Shown: positions 35,069-44,498, counted from the stretch's first letter. The stretch: 64,000 nt of DNA from Anaerolineae bacterium (GCA_019912965.1 JAIOHM010000209.1:1-64000), one strand, 5' to 3'. Numbers and translations: made by a program. The notes: generated from the letters alone by a model not told the origin.

Positions 35069-36994
35069 ATGGACATGCAACAATATTTGCGGTTAGCATC
35101 CCCCCTTAACGTTCTAGATGTGCTGGAACTTCCCATTTTGGATAATTTTCTTAACGGGTATAGTTTTGCACTAGGTTCTGGTATATGTGTTGTCTATCCT
35201 AGTGTACCCAAAATAACCTTGGAAACTCTAGATAGACGAGACGCACGAGATACAGAAGCCTCACGTACTTTCCGCCCGCTTTGTGCATATTGGCGAGCTG
35301 AAAATGGTTGTAACCAAGATCAACACTGTATCGACGCAGATAAATGTGAAGTATTCAAATACATTGACAGAACACAGTCTAAACCCAAATTGTACTGCTG
35401 CACTCCTCTTGGATTGTGGGATATGACTTTTCCCCTTCGCATTGAATCAAACATCATCGGTGTACTTTTCGGGGGTCAAATTGTTGTAAATGATACTACA
35501 GTCAACTGGAAACAAGAACTTAAGGAATATGATGAGTTTATTGATTGGGCAACTTGTCCAGATGGAAAAACTCATATTGAGCACATTAAAACAAAGATCG
35601 AGAACCAAAAAATTCCTGAGCATCAGAAAACTAGCCTTAATCATTTCATGTCAGACAAATCCACAGGCTATGAATCTATATCTGTGGAAGATCTTAAAAA
35701 AAGATTTGGGGATTTTTTGAAGTTCGGAAAAATAACCCAAGAACTGCTTGATGAGTTACATAAAGCCCGAAAAACTGCCGCAGAGCAGCAACTTCTCCGT
35801 GATTACGACGAGAAATTGGAAACCCTTGACTTGACAAATTCGGCTTTTTGGTGGGAGGAGTGCGGGCGACTGCTAGATGACCTGACCGAGCTACCAGGAA
35901 TTACAGCTGTCCGCCTTTATAGACGCGCACGATCACGGTATGTTTGCGAAGTTCCTGTACGGCAAGGAGCGGAAATTATCAGACGCCTTCCAACCCGAGA
36001 TGTGATTCCAGTATTCCCTGCCGCGCAATTAGTATCGGTAAAGAAAGATATTGCAGCGAATTTCGGATTTAAGCACGATAACATCTGGGGTTACCGATCT
36101 CAAACTGGAGCCGGAAGCGAGTCTTGCAGCACATTGGTTATTTTTCAAGGAACGATTCCGGATGAAAGACGGAGGTTCATAGCAGACCTTTGCAAAGAGG
36201 TGTGCATAGCTACCGACTTTGCACTCTTGTTTTTCCGAGAGCGCGATGTTGACAGGCAATACAGGTTGAAAGTTGACCTAATAGGACATTCAATCCGAAC
36301 CCCATTACAGATCCTCCAATTCGATCTGGAACAACTAGCAGAAACCCCTCTTATTGCAGAAACAGCGGAATTACAAAAAAAAATATCAAACGGCATGGAG
36401 CGAATTCGAGATGCTCGTGAGGATGTCCAGCTGTTATTAGAATCCGACGACCAAGCTGTAGAAGTGTTCAATTTTGTTGATGTTGTAGCCTACGTTCTCG
36501 GGAGCATGGAATCCATTGCCCAAAACCATCCCTGTGTCATCGTCAAACAAGGAACATGGTTAGGAAATATTCTCGTTCGAGGGAATCGTTATCGCGTACA
36601 GCGTGCCTTGACCTGTTTGCTGGACAATGCCATCAAATATTCTTTCTATACTCAACGTCGGGATGGCGGCGGACTTTATGAAGTTCGAGTGTGGTTTGCC
36701 GTAGAAGACGGCTATACCAAGGTTACCATGCGCAACTACGGGATCGGGATACCTGAAGCCAAACTGGCTAACCTCCGAGAATATGGTCTCCGAGGCAATG
36801 TGCCAGATAAAAGAAAGAGACGCCTCGGCACAGGACTAGGATTACCCTTCGCCATTGATGTATTTGAGGAATCGGGAGGATGGATTCACATAACGAGCAT
36901 ACCAGCCATTTCTGCCACTGAAGAGGAAAGAAAAACCTATCTTCGATACATTACCACAGTCGAAGCGGCGATGCCTATATGGAAGGAAAATTGA
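35069..36994 (+). CDS. PocR-domain histidine kinase
   Basis: 641 residues from ATG at 35069 (GGAG seven bases before); a GTG at 35039 is an alternative. Residues 30-190 are a PocR-type sensor: FRPLCAYWRAENGCNQDQHC with more Cys (DADKCEV, LYCCTPLGLWDM) and PLRIESNIIGVLFGGQIV. A divergent kinase follows: H-box LIGHSIRTPLQIL (His near 408), N-box LLDNAIKYS, G1 YGIGIPE, G2 GTGLGLPFA. There is no membrane segment, so it should sense a cytoplasmic ligand or redox state through the Cys cluster. It heads a three-gene operon with a receiver (3-base gap) and a large HD protein. Confidence 0.82.
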   Translation: MDMQQYLRLASPLNVLDVLELPILDNFLNGYSFALGSGICVVYPSVPKITLETLDRRDARDTEASRTFRPLCAYWRAENGCNQDQHCIDADKCEVFKYIDRTQSKPKLYCCTPLGLWDMTFPLRIESNIIGVLFGGQIVVNDTTVNWKQELKEYDEFIDWATCPDGKTHIEHIKTKIENQKIPEHQKTSLNHFMSDKSTGYESISVEDLKKRFGDFLKFGKITQELLDELHKARKTAAEQQLLRDYDEKLETLDLTNSAFWWEECGRLLDDLTELPGITAVRLYRRARSRYVCEVPVRQGAEIIRRLPTRDVIPVFPAAQLVSVKKDIAANFGFKHDNIWGYRSQTGAGSESCSTLVIFQGTIPDERRRFIADLCKEVCIATDFALLFFRERDVDRQYRLKVDLIGHSIRTPLQILQFDLEQLAETPLIAETAELQKKISNGMERIRDAREDVQLLLESDDQAVEVFNFVDVVAYVLGSMESIAQNHPCVIVKQGTWLGNILVRGNRYRVQRALTCLLDNAIKYSFYTQRRDGGGLYEVRVWFAVEDGYTKVTMRNYGIGIPEAKLANLREYGLRGNVPDKRKRRLGTGLGLPFAIDVFEESGGWIHITSIPAISATEEERKTYLRYITTVEAAMPIWKEN

Positions 36995-36997
36995 TCC

Positions 36998-37615
36998 ATG
37001 TCCATTGAATTACGGCAGATTAAAGATTCACTGAACAATTGTAAGGTGTTGATAGTAGAGGATGATGATCTCTTAGCTAAACGAATCAAATCGCTTTTTG
37101 AAAAATATACTCATTTAGAACCAACGATTGCCCGGTATATGGGTGCGGCACGCGCAATCGTAACAAAACGAGGCGGGGATTTTGATCTAGTGATCTTGGA
37201 TATCATGCTCCCGGCAACGCGTCAGGATTTCGGAGAAATACAAGGCCTAGAAAAAAGACTGAAAGACTTGCGAATGAAATTAGAGGGCGACTCAGCTTCT
37301 CTGGATGAAAGTGCACAGGCAGCCCGCCGCGATGCGAGATATGAACGTGGTGAAGCGCTGAAGCGAATAGAGGAGCTGATTGACCGTGAGGGAGGCATCA
37401 AACTAATAAATGAATGGCTAAAATATTATCCGGACGAAAATCAGCGTTTTACTGTTCTGTTCCTCACTGCTTTAGGAAACAATGAAGTTGTGACGAGAGG
37501 TTTGCACCTTGCAGGACAGTTTTCTGATTGGATTGTCAAACCTATACCAAGTGATTTGATTCTTGAAAAATCTGCCAACCTGATTGTAAAAAAGTTAGCC
37601 GTGCGGGACACATAA
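36998..37615 (+). CDS. Receiver-domain protein with internal insertion
   Basis: 205 residues. It starts like a receiver (NCKVLIVEDDDLLAKRIKSL), with the phospho-acceptor in LVILDIMLP (Asp near 66). The Thr (FLTALGNN, near 155) and Lys (DWIVKPIPS, near 181) come about 65-70 residues later than normal because a charged, helical segment (about 75-140, GLEKRLKDLRMKLEGDSASL and following) is inserted after the Asp strand. There is no output domain. It should accept phosphate from the adjacent kinase and act by protein contact, perhaps on the HD protein. Confidence 0.78.
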   Translation: MSIELRQIKDSLNNCKVLIVEDDDLLAKRIKSLFEKYTHLEPTIARYMGAARAIVTKRGGDFDLVILDIMLPATRQDFGEIQGLEKRLKDLRMKLEGDSASLDESAQAARRDARYERGEALKRIEELIDREGGIKLINEWLKYYPDENQRFTVLFLTALGNNEVVTRGLHLAGQFSDWIVKPIPSDLILEKSANLIVKKLAVRDT

Positions 37616-37621
37616 TTAGCT

Positions 37622-40222
37622 ATGAGCAATAAACCTAATGATGAGACTTTCGAGTTTGACCCGAACTTCATCAAAATTAACACATTCTTTGTGAATAAGT
37701 ATTGGTCTAAACGCGAGTATTCGACTCTCGAGCTTACCAGTGATCTCCAACAGCAATTGGGATGCCTAGCTGTAGCGCTTTTCAGTTTCGAAAGAGAAAA
37801 CAGACCACTCATTAGACTATCCTATCCTACTCAAAAAGAAAACTTGATCAATAAAATCCTAACATATGAAGACATCAGCCAATATGTGAATGCTGCGTGC
37901 AAAACTGGGGAATATAGCGGTGAAAGCTTCGGGATTGATGTTCAAGTAGGAGAAAAAGAGGATCTCGGTTTTAAAGAAATCGATTTGATTGTTTTGCCCC
38001 GTTCTGCAGATAGTGAAATATCTGTGACCTCTACACATTTTTTCATGCTCATCGATCCTGCCCAGCTAATACACCTTCCTAATCATAAAGCTGAACGTGA
38101 TTTGCAACGTACCATGATCGCGCAATTCTTGTATGGTTGGTGGGTAAGATTCACAGCTCCTAAATACATGTCTCTCAATCCAACTCTCGGCGCATCCCAA
38201 GCTAACATCCCGACACTCCCAATATGGCTGTACGCCACAACGTTATCTGAAATCTTACATGAAGGTGATAGAAGTCGCGAATTCGTGAGAAGACCAGATA
38301 TGCCCGCAGAAATCTATTTCGAGGGTGAAACCCTCGACGGATTATTCCAGTGGGATAAGTGGACTCCACGTTACCTGTTTTCTGGATCAAATACGAAAAG
38401 TCTGAAAGAAATCCAAGACTATGGAAAAACTTTGACTTACTGGTCCCGATGGAAAAATTCGCACCATGACTTGGAGAAGCAACGAGCAATACCTATTTCC
38501 CCATTTTCCTCTGTAGAAACAAAAGGTAATTTGATCAACGACTGGTTACGGATACAACGGGGCGCACTCGGAAACGTCGAACAGCGGCTACAGGAACTCC
38601 ATTGTATGGCTGCAAAGGCTTTCCAGACGGGAGGAATCAAGTTTATCTGTTATCCTGAGGAAGAGGGCATTCCAAAGAAGATGCCTATTGCTTCGCACTC
38701 GTTACTCTATTTCAGTTTAAATCATTGGCTTACACCAGAAAAGAAGGGAGAACTACCCATAATCTTTTCTAGCAACGCGCTCAGTGACGTCGAGTTTTGC
38801 CGAATTATGCACAGTGTGGCCGTGATAGCACATTATCTGTTTGGCAAGGCAAGCCTGACTGACGATGTCATCCACCGACTCACGCAATTGGTCGCTCGCT
38901 ACGGACATAACGAATTAAGCATTCCTACTCGGCTTGATTTGCGCGCCCACTTGCTGCATGCAGCGCGCGGCGAACCGGCGCTCCACGCGCTTCAGCCTTT
39001 TTACCGTGATCACTTCTTCCACGTTCTGGAAGTCTGTTTTTTGGGGCACGTCCTCTTAGAAACCAAACTGGACGAGAATCAATACTTGTGGCAGTTGGTC
39101 GCAGACCATCTACACCTCTCAGGAAACAAACAGGAAGTGCTGCGATTGTGGTATGTGGCTGCCCTATTGCATGATATCGGTTATGCTATGGATGTCCTCA
39201 ATAGCAGCCGCAAGTTTCTCGGCTTTTTCCACCATTCAGAGGCATTGCGCCATCTGGATGAGAACTTCAAGGAAGCCATAGAGCGACTATCCAATGAAGA
39301 GGAGATGGAACGGTTGGATATTGGAATAAAAACCGGTGAAGATGGGATAGAGCGAGATCATGGCATCATTGGTGCTTTACATCTTCATTCGTTATTGAAG
39401 CGTATAGCTCAAGATGACCCAACTATAAACTCCTCTGGGTACATGCCCGCTATCCAAGCCATCGCTCTACATAACTTCCGACGCCCTCACTATAAAATCT
39501 CGTTTGCCAAACAGCCGCTGGCATTCTTGCTTATTGTGTGTGATCAATTGCAGGAATGGCGGCGTCCTCGACTGTCGTTCGCCACATCTCCAAACTGGCT
39601 ACTATCTACATTAGGTGGTGTTTTGCCAGACCTGACCGGTCTCGAAGGCGCGTTCAAGTGCATGACGACCAATTTAGAGGTGGTACCGGATAAAAATGGC
39701 AAAGGTATTATCAATATGCAGTTTCGCATTAACCCGGATAACCGTCCTCATGTAGAATTCATTATCGAATATGACGAACGTATCAACCGGAATAGCAGCC
39801 TTTTCCATGTTTGGCTAGATGCAACCCTGAACTTCCAACGACTTGATTTGGAGGAGCTTCCGTTTGACATTACCGTAAAATATATTAACCCGTATTATAC
39901 GAATTCAAATTTGAATATTAAATTACCTCAGCTGCATCGACTAAGAGATGCAGTTCACGAGACTCACATGACTTTCCTCACGGAATGGTTTCCAACTGAG
40001 AGGATAGAGCTTGAAGACTCTGAATCACTACTAACTAACGGAGCAGTAAGCTATCAATGCGAGGATGGCAAAGAAACGCTAACTCTCAATCTGCGGAATT
40101 TGTCTCGTAAGATGCTAATGACAAGTGACATGAGTGTTTTTTGGGACTGTATAAAAGAATGGAAGAATTTCAATGATGATCGAGATTTCCCTGGTGACTA
40201 TGTGTCTGTTAAACCCGGCTAA
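37622..40222 (+). CDS. Large HD-domain protein of a three-gene signalling operon
   Basis: 866 residues, cytoplasmic. The N-terminal 430 residues are unrecognised. A metal-dependent HD region spans roughly 450-680: HFFHVLEVCFLGHVLL, WYVAALLHDIGYAMD (His-Asp near 517), FFHHSEALRHLDENF, RDHGIIGALHLHSLL, AIALHNFRRPHY and LAFLLIVCDQLQEW, a His/Asp series typical of nucleotide or phosphate hydrolases. The C-terminal 170 residues are beta-rich and unknown. It starts 6 bases after the receiver gene. In this setting it is a candidate effector, for instance a nucleotide hydrolase switched on by the kinase pathway; the substrate cannot be told from sequence. Confidence 0.72.
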   Translation: MSNKPNDETFEFDPNFIKINTFFVNKYWSKREYSTLELTSDLQQQLGCLAVALFSFERENRPLIRLSYPTQKENLINKILTYEDISQYVNAACKTGEYSGESFGIDVQVGEKEDLGFKEIDLIVLPRSADSEISVTSTHFFMLIDPAQLIHLPNHKAERDLQRTMIAQFLYGWWVRFTAPKYMSLNPTLGASQANIPTLPIWLYATTLSEILHEGDRSREFVRRPDMPAEIYFEGETLDGLFQWDKWTPRYLFSGSNTKSLKEIQDYGKTLTYWSRWKNSHHDLEKQRAIPISPFSSVETKGNLINDWLRIQRGALGNVEQRLQELHCMAAKAFQTGGIKFICYPEEEGIPKKMPIASHSLLYFSLNHWLTPEKKGELPIIFSSNALSDVEFCRIMHSVAVIAHYLFGKASLTDDVIHRLTQLVARYGHNELSIPTRLDLRAHLLHAARGEPALHALQPFYRDHFFHVLEVCFLGHVLLETKLDENQYLWQLVADHLHLSGNKQEVLRLWYVAALLHDIGYAMDVLNSSRKFLGFFHHSEALRHLDENFKEAIERLSNEEEMERLDIGIKTGEDGIERDHGIIGALHLHSLLKRIAQDDPTINSSGYMPAIQAIALHNFRRPHYKISFAKQPLAFLLIVCDQLQEWRRPRLSFATSPNWLLSTLGGVLPDLTGLEGAFKCMTTNLEVVPDKNGKGIINMQFRINPDNRPHVEFIIEYDERINRNSSLFHVWLDATLNFQRLDLEELPFDITVKYINPYYTNSNLNIKLPQLHRLRDAVHETHMTFLTEWFPTERIELEDSESLLTNGAVSYQCEDGKETLTLNLRNLSRKMLMTSDMSVFWDCIKEWKNFNDDRDFPGDYVSVKPG

Positions 40223-40466
40223 ATAGTTAGTGGACTTGACTATGTATATCGTCAAAATGGTACAACTTCAGAGCCAATGAGACACAAGACACAATAAGGT
40301 TAAGAAATACTTTTCCCATCTGAGATCACTGAATGGCGGCAAGGTAGGTGGCTATGGACGAGAAGGTATCAGTAGGTTAAGTCTTTCGGGATATTCGCAA
40401 CCAGACGAAGCAGAGTTTTCCTGCATGTCACACCGAGATACCTAAAGAACCCTGTCCCCTGCTCTA
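40223..40466. other. Gap between convergent genes
   Basis: 244 bases between the HD gene and the leftward membrane-protein gene. I see no coding frame and no convincing hairpin. Confidence 0.5.
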
Positions 40467-41384
40467 TTAGTCTTTCTGCTTCTGTTCCTGCAAGACTTCC
40501 GCTACCGTTGTTCGTCCGGCCTGTACGCCTGCGCTTTTTAGAGCGGATAGCACCTGATTAACGGATAGATGTGCGAGATCAGGATTCGCATCCAGATAGG
40601 CTCGAACTCTCCCCTTCTTCCCATCCATTTTCTGTTCGCTTTGTCCACTCTGTCCGTTCGGAGCGGACAGTAACCGGATACCAGACGAATTGCCTTTACC
40701 TAGATAGCCTCTCACCTCGGCGAATGCCCGCTGCCGTGCATCCCGTTCGGCAATCCCCTGTTGCAGATACCGGACAAACACCGCGCGGTAAATCACCGTG
40801 AATTCCACTTCCTGCCAGCGTTCTTCCCGAAAGTCGTTTCCGGTTCGCCGTTCAAGAGCTAGGGCTGCTAGTCCATCGCCAGCAACCAGTGCGCCGATGG
40901 GAATAATAAATGCTGATAGTAGTGCCATGACCAGTGCCGCCTGAGTGGTCGCTGGTAGATGTCCAAACCCTTCAACAATCGCTGCAAAGGACAAATCTTG
41001 AAGTTGCGTGACAGCCACCACGGAAGTGAATGACCCAGCACCATTCACCAGCATCGCGGTCAGAAACAAGAGGACTTCTAACGCCCACAGTGTCCAGGGC
41101 ACGGTTTCCTGTCCAGCCTTCGCCAATCGCCGCCGGAATGCTGCATAGAGCAAACCGAACTCAACCCCAATCGGTGCGATCCATCCCCAACCCCGTGTCA
41201 GCTTGTCAAAGACGCTGGCAGTATGTGGCGCAGACAACCCATACAACACGAGGGCAACTAACACAATCCAGTAAGGCACACTACCGATCAGCATGTCTCG
41301 CACTGAGCGGCGCGGTGCTTCCTCACGCAGCCACCGCTTGCGTTCTTCACGATACACACTTTCTAGATCCAACATCTCGCTCAT
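40467..41384 (-). CDS. Cassette-end membrane protein with HTH-like tail, copy 3
   Basis: 305 residues, intact, with the same order as copy 1: charged N-terminus, four membrane helices, helical cytoplasmic part, short NGQSGQSEQ linker, HTH-like tail. It is nearly identical to copy 1 over the membrane helices; the linker is 8 residues shorter (one NGQ/NGH unit block is missing) and the C-terminus is extended by KQKD. ATG at 41384 corresponds to the copy 1 start at 25378, but the ribosome site is GAGTAGG rather than GAGGAGG. It lies 20 bases from repeat copy 3 and the yifB junction. Confidence 0.78.
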   Translation of the reverse strand: MSEMLDLESVYREERKRWLREEAPRRSVRDMLIGSVPYWIVLVALVLYGLSAPHTASVFDKLTRGWGWIAPIGVEFGLLYAAFRRRLAKAGQETVPWTLWALEVLLFLTAMLVNGAGSFTSVVAVTQLQDLSFAAIVEGFGHLPATTQAALVMALLSAFIIPIGALVAGDGLAALALERRTGNDFREERWQEVEFTVIYRAVFVRYLQQGIAERDARQRAFAEVRGYLGKGNSSGIRLLSAPNGQSGQSEQKMDGKKGRVRAYLDANPDLAHLSVNQVLSALKSAGVQAGRTTVAEVLQEQKQKD

Positions 41385-41403
41385 TATCGCCTACTCATTT
41401 CTT

Positions 41404-41509
41404 CTTGGGATATAATGGATGCACATGTATGGAGGAAATACAGCTAGTTGACAGCGAATATTCGATGCAGAATCGCAGATTGTGACTACCCATGCCCTTG
41501 CGGTTATTA
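41404..41509. repeat. Attachment-like repeat, copy 3 (C/chromosome junction)
   Basis: Third 106-bp copy, ending CCATGCCCTTGCGGTTATTA. Here GC replaces the AG of copies 1 and 2, and the sequence continues as intact yifB codons, so the right part is chromosomal. The crossover must lie at or before CCATGCCCTT (41490-41499). TATAAT at 41411-41416 points towards the yifB fragment. Confidence 0.8.
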
Positions 41510-41972
41510 TGGGGATGCACTACGAGCCTGCACCTGTACTCCCACCATGATCGCCCGTTATCAGGCACGGCTCTCCGGCCCGCTGCTCGACCGTATTGAT
41601 CTCCACGTAGATGTACCCCGCGTCGAACACGATAAATTGATGAGCGATGAACGTGCTGAATCATCTGCCAGCATTCGTGCGCGGGTTGAACGTGCCCGCG
41701 AACGCCAACGCCAGCGGTTTGGTGGACGTCCCGGTCTCTACGCCAATGCCGATATGGGTGTCAGCGATATTCAAAATATGTGCGTCCTGTCGCCAGAAGC
41801 CCGCCAATTAGTGGAAATTTCGGTCAAGCGAATGCAGTTGAGCGCCCGCGCCTATCATCGCATCCTCAAACTCAGCCGCACCATCGCTGATCTGGGCGAT
41901 AGTCAGCGCATCGAAATGCAGCACGTTGCTGAAGCCATCCAATACCGCCCACGACCGCAAAATATGGGTTAG
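41490..41972 (+). pseudogene. yifB: 3' fragment of chromosomal yifB, cut by the island
   Basis: 161 codons encode the C-terminal third of YifB: PCPCGYYGDALRACTCTP, RYQARLSGPLLDRIDLHVDV, and KRMQLSARAYHRILKLSRTI, ending at TAG 41972. Upstream the frame enters the 106-bp repeat and can start at TTG 41448, adding 14 foreign residues. The N-terminal ATPase (about 350 residues) is missing and presumably lies beyond the left edge of the window. GC content and codon use match the downstream chromosome, unlike the intact copy at 32530. Confidence 0.9.
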
Positions 41973-42066
41973 CAGTTTATAGCCAAAGATAGCGGATTTA
42001 TCATCCTATGGGTAAAACTATAGGCAGTTTAGGCAGCAATACTTAAAACAAATTGGAGAAATTACA

Positions 42067-43341
42067 ATGTCCTCTGCAAAGCTAATCTTAAATGACAAAG
42101 AATTTGAATTTCCAGTGATTGTCGGCTCAGAACAGGAAGTGGGTATTGACCTGACGTCCCTCCGTGCCAAAACCGGGGCAATCACTTATGACCCCGGCTA
42201 CGGTAACACAGGAGCTTGTCAGAGCGCCATCACTTACATCGATGGCGATCAGGGCATCCTGCGCTATCGGGGTTATCCCATCGAGGAAATTGCCAACAAT
42301 GCCAGTTTTGTTGAAACCTGTTACCTGCTCATATACGGTGAACTTCCCAACGCCCAACAGTTAGCCGATTTCCAGCACCAGCTAACTTACCACACCCTGA
42401 TTCACGAAGACATGAAAAAATTCTTCGAGGGCTACCCTGCCAAAGCCCATCCGATGGCGATCATGGCTTCAATGGTCACGTCGCTTTCAACGTATTATGA
42501 AGAATCAGACGATCCCGCCGTTACCAAGCTGAACATGATACGCTTGCTGGCGAAGGCCAAAACCATCGCCGCCTTCTCCTACAAAAAATCCATCGGCCAG
42601 CCCTACATTTACCCGCGCAACGACCTCAGCTATACGGGCGATTTCCTGCATATGCTGTTCGCTGTTCCCGCCGAACCCTATCAGATATCACCTGTGCTGG
42701 AACGTGCCCTGAATCTGCTCCTTATTCTCCATGCCGATCACGAACAAAATTGCAGCACATCCACCGTGCGGATGGTTGGCAGCAGCCGTGCCAGTCTGTT
42801 CGCTTCCATTGGTGCGGGCATCTGTGCCCTGTGGGGGCCGTTACATGGTGGCGCAAATCAGGAAGTCATCGAAATGCTGGAGATGATTCGCGCTGATGGC
42901 GGCGATTATCACAAGTATATGAACCTGGCGAAGGACAAAACCTCCAGCTTCAAGTTGATGGGCTTCGGTCATCGCGTCTATAAAAACTTCGATCCTCGCG
43001 CCAAAATCTGCAAAGCAATCACCGATGAAGTACTTGGAGCACTTGGCATTCACGATCCGCTGCTGGAAATCGCCAAGAATCTGGAAGAAATCGCTCTCAG
43101 CGACTCGTATTTCGTCGAACGCAAACTCTATCCCAATGTCGATTTTTACAGTGGCATCATCTACCGCGCGATGGGCATCCCCACCAACATGTTCACCGTC
43201 CTGTTCGCGCTCGGACGGATGCCCGGCTGGATTGCCCACTGGCAAGAAATGCGCGGCGACTCGGCCACCAAGATCAACCGCCCGCGTCAGGTCTACACCG
43301 GCGCACCCGAACGCCACTATGTCCCTGTAGCCCAACGCTAA
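42067..43341 (+). CDS. gltA: Citrate synthase
   Basis: 424 residues, type II length. It contains the catalytic His regions HADHEQNCSTSTVRMVGSS and MGFGHRVYKNFDPRA, GPLHGGANQEVIEML, and the late Asp region (NVDFYSGIIYRAMGIP). It condenses acetyl-CoA and oxaloacetate to citrate at the entry of the TCA cycle. The ATG at 42067 follows GGAGAAATTACA. A terminator hairpin follows at 43377. It marks the start of ordinary chromosome after the island. Confidence 0.97.
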   Translation: MSSAKLILNDKEFEFPVIVGSEQEVGIDLTSLRAKTGAITYDPGYGNTGACQSAITYIDGDQGILRYRGYPIEEIANNASFVETCYLLIYGELPNAQQLADFQHQLTYHTLIHEDMKKFFEGYPAKAHPMAIMASMVTSLSTYYEESDDPAVTKLNMIRLLAKAKTIAAFSYKKSIGQPYIYPRNDLSYTGDFLHMLFAVPAEPYQISPVLERALNLLLILHADHEQNCSTSTVRMVGSSRASLFASIGAGICALWGPLHGGANQEVIEMLEMIRADGGDYHKYMNLAKDKTSSFKLMGFGHRVYKNFDPRAKICKAITDEVLGALGIHDPLLEIAKNLEEIALSDSYFVERKLYPNVDFYSGIIYRAMGIPTNMFTVLFALGRMPGWIAHWQEMRGDSATKINRPRQVYTGAPERHYVPVAQR

Positions 43342-43376
43342 ATTCATTCGCAGTATCGACAAAACCTACAGCTTTC

Positions 43377-43405
43377 GGGGAGGATAAAACCTCCCCTTTC
43401 GCTTT
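43377..43405 (+). terminator. Terminator after gltA
   Basis: GGGGAGG (43377-43383), loop ATAAAA, CCTCCCC (43390-43396), then TTTCGCTTT. Convergent position with the NHL-repeat gene, which ends 6 bases further, suggests use on both strands. Confidence 0.75.
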
Positions 43406-43410
43406 GAATA

Positions 43411-44409
43411 TCAGGCGTCATCCTGTTGGAATTTCTTTAGCACAAGCACATTGACGCTATTGCCGTTGGCAGCAGTGACATCAGCCTGAGCAAAAACATA
43501 GATATTCCCTTCCCCATCGACCGTGACATTGGTTGCCCCATCAAGATCGCCGCCATCAGTTGACCACTGAGTCACGAATTTGCCTTCCCAATCCAACTTC
43601 TGGAGAAAATTACCGTCGAGCACATAAATATAACCATCATCGTCAACCGATATGCCGAAGGGGTCAAAGAATAGCCCGTTGCCTTCCTTGCTGGATTCGC
43701 CGCCATAGCTGGCTAACAGATTCCCATCTGGATCAAGTTTTTGGACGCGCCGCCGCAGCGGATCGGTAACATACAGATTGCCATCCAGATCAACCGCGAT
43801 GTCCTCAATAGTCCCGGCAAAGTCTCCACTATCTTTTCCCCATTCGCCCAGAAGATTGCCATTGCCGTCAAATTTCTGAATAAAGTGTTCGCCTTGAGGG
43901 GGGAACAGATCAATATACACATTGCCCCAAGAATCGATGGCGAGAAAAGCAGGACTCGTGGAGGAATCAGTCGCCCATTGCATCAAAAATGTGCCTTCGC
44001 TGTCAAATTTCTGAATGCGTCGGTTGTAAAAGTCCGTCACATACACGTTATTTTCGGAATCCACATCAATACCCAGTGACAGCGAAAATTGCCCATCAGC
44101 ATCGCCGTTGCCACCCCACTCAGTGACCAGATTGCCATCGGTATCAAATTTTTTAACCGTGTTTGCCCCCTGCGTGCTGACGTACACATTGCCCTCGCTA
44201 TCCACAGCAATATCGCCGGGAGAGGGCAGCGCAGTTTCGGGTGTAAATGTGGTTTGCCAGGCTAACGTTAGTGATGAATCAGTTGAAGTCGCTTCCCAAA
44301 AATCCTCAGGAGTCGCATCCTGAGCAGCTAGGGTAAGGGGGGCAACGCTGAGCATCATAAAAACCAGAATGCCCAATAGATGCAAAGGGCTATACCGCAA
44401 GAATCGCAT
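43411..44409 (-). CDS. Exported NHL-repeat beta-propeller protein
   Basis: 332 residues. A signal peptide (LLGILVFMMLSVAPLTLAAQ) is followed by about six NHL-type blades with the recurring pattern VDSEGNVYVSTQGANTVKKF, such as DIDVDSENNVYVTDFYNRRI and IAVDLDGNLYVTDPLRRRV. NHL propellers bind ligands or proteins outside the cell; no catalytic site is visible. GAGGAG precedes the ATG. Transcribed leftward, convergent to gltA. Confidence 0.85.
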   Translation of the reverse strand: MRFLRYSPLHLLGILVFMMLSVAPLTLAAQDATPEDFWEATSTDSSLTLAWQTTFTPETALPSPGDIAVDSEGNVYVSTQGANTVKKFDTDGNLVTEWGGNGDADGQFSLSLGIDVDSENNVYVTDFYNRRIQKFDSEGTFLMQWATDSSTSPAFLAIDSWGNVYIDLFPPQGEHFIQKFDGNGNLLGEWGKDSGDFAGTIEDIAVDLDGNLYVTDPLRRRVQKLDPDGNLLASYGGESSKEGNGLFFDPFGISVDDDGYIYVLDGNFLQKLDWEGKFVTQWSTDGGDLDGATNVTVDGEGNIYVFAQADVTAANGNSVNVLVLKKFQQDDA

Positions 44410-44498
44410 AGAAGTTTCTCCTCAGAATAGGCCGGAATAGGGCCGTGTTAGATCAACTTCTAGCGTATAAAAATGGCGCTTGGCTGGCTTGTAAAAAT

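Larger units (their letters stand above)
32292..41503. mobile_element. Cassette C of the tandem island array at yifB
   Basis: From the end of repeat copy 2 to the crossover region in repeat copy 3. Contents: intact divergent yifB, a noncoding region with a strong terminator, a PocR kinase/receiver/HD-protein operon, and the intact third copy of the cassette-end membrane gene. The right boundary passes directly into chromosomal yifB codons. No recombinase is seen. Confidence 0.65.
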
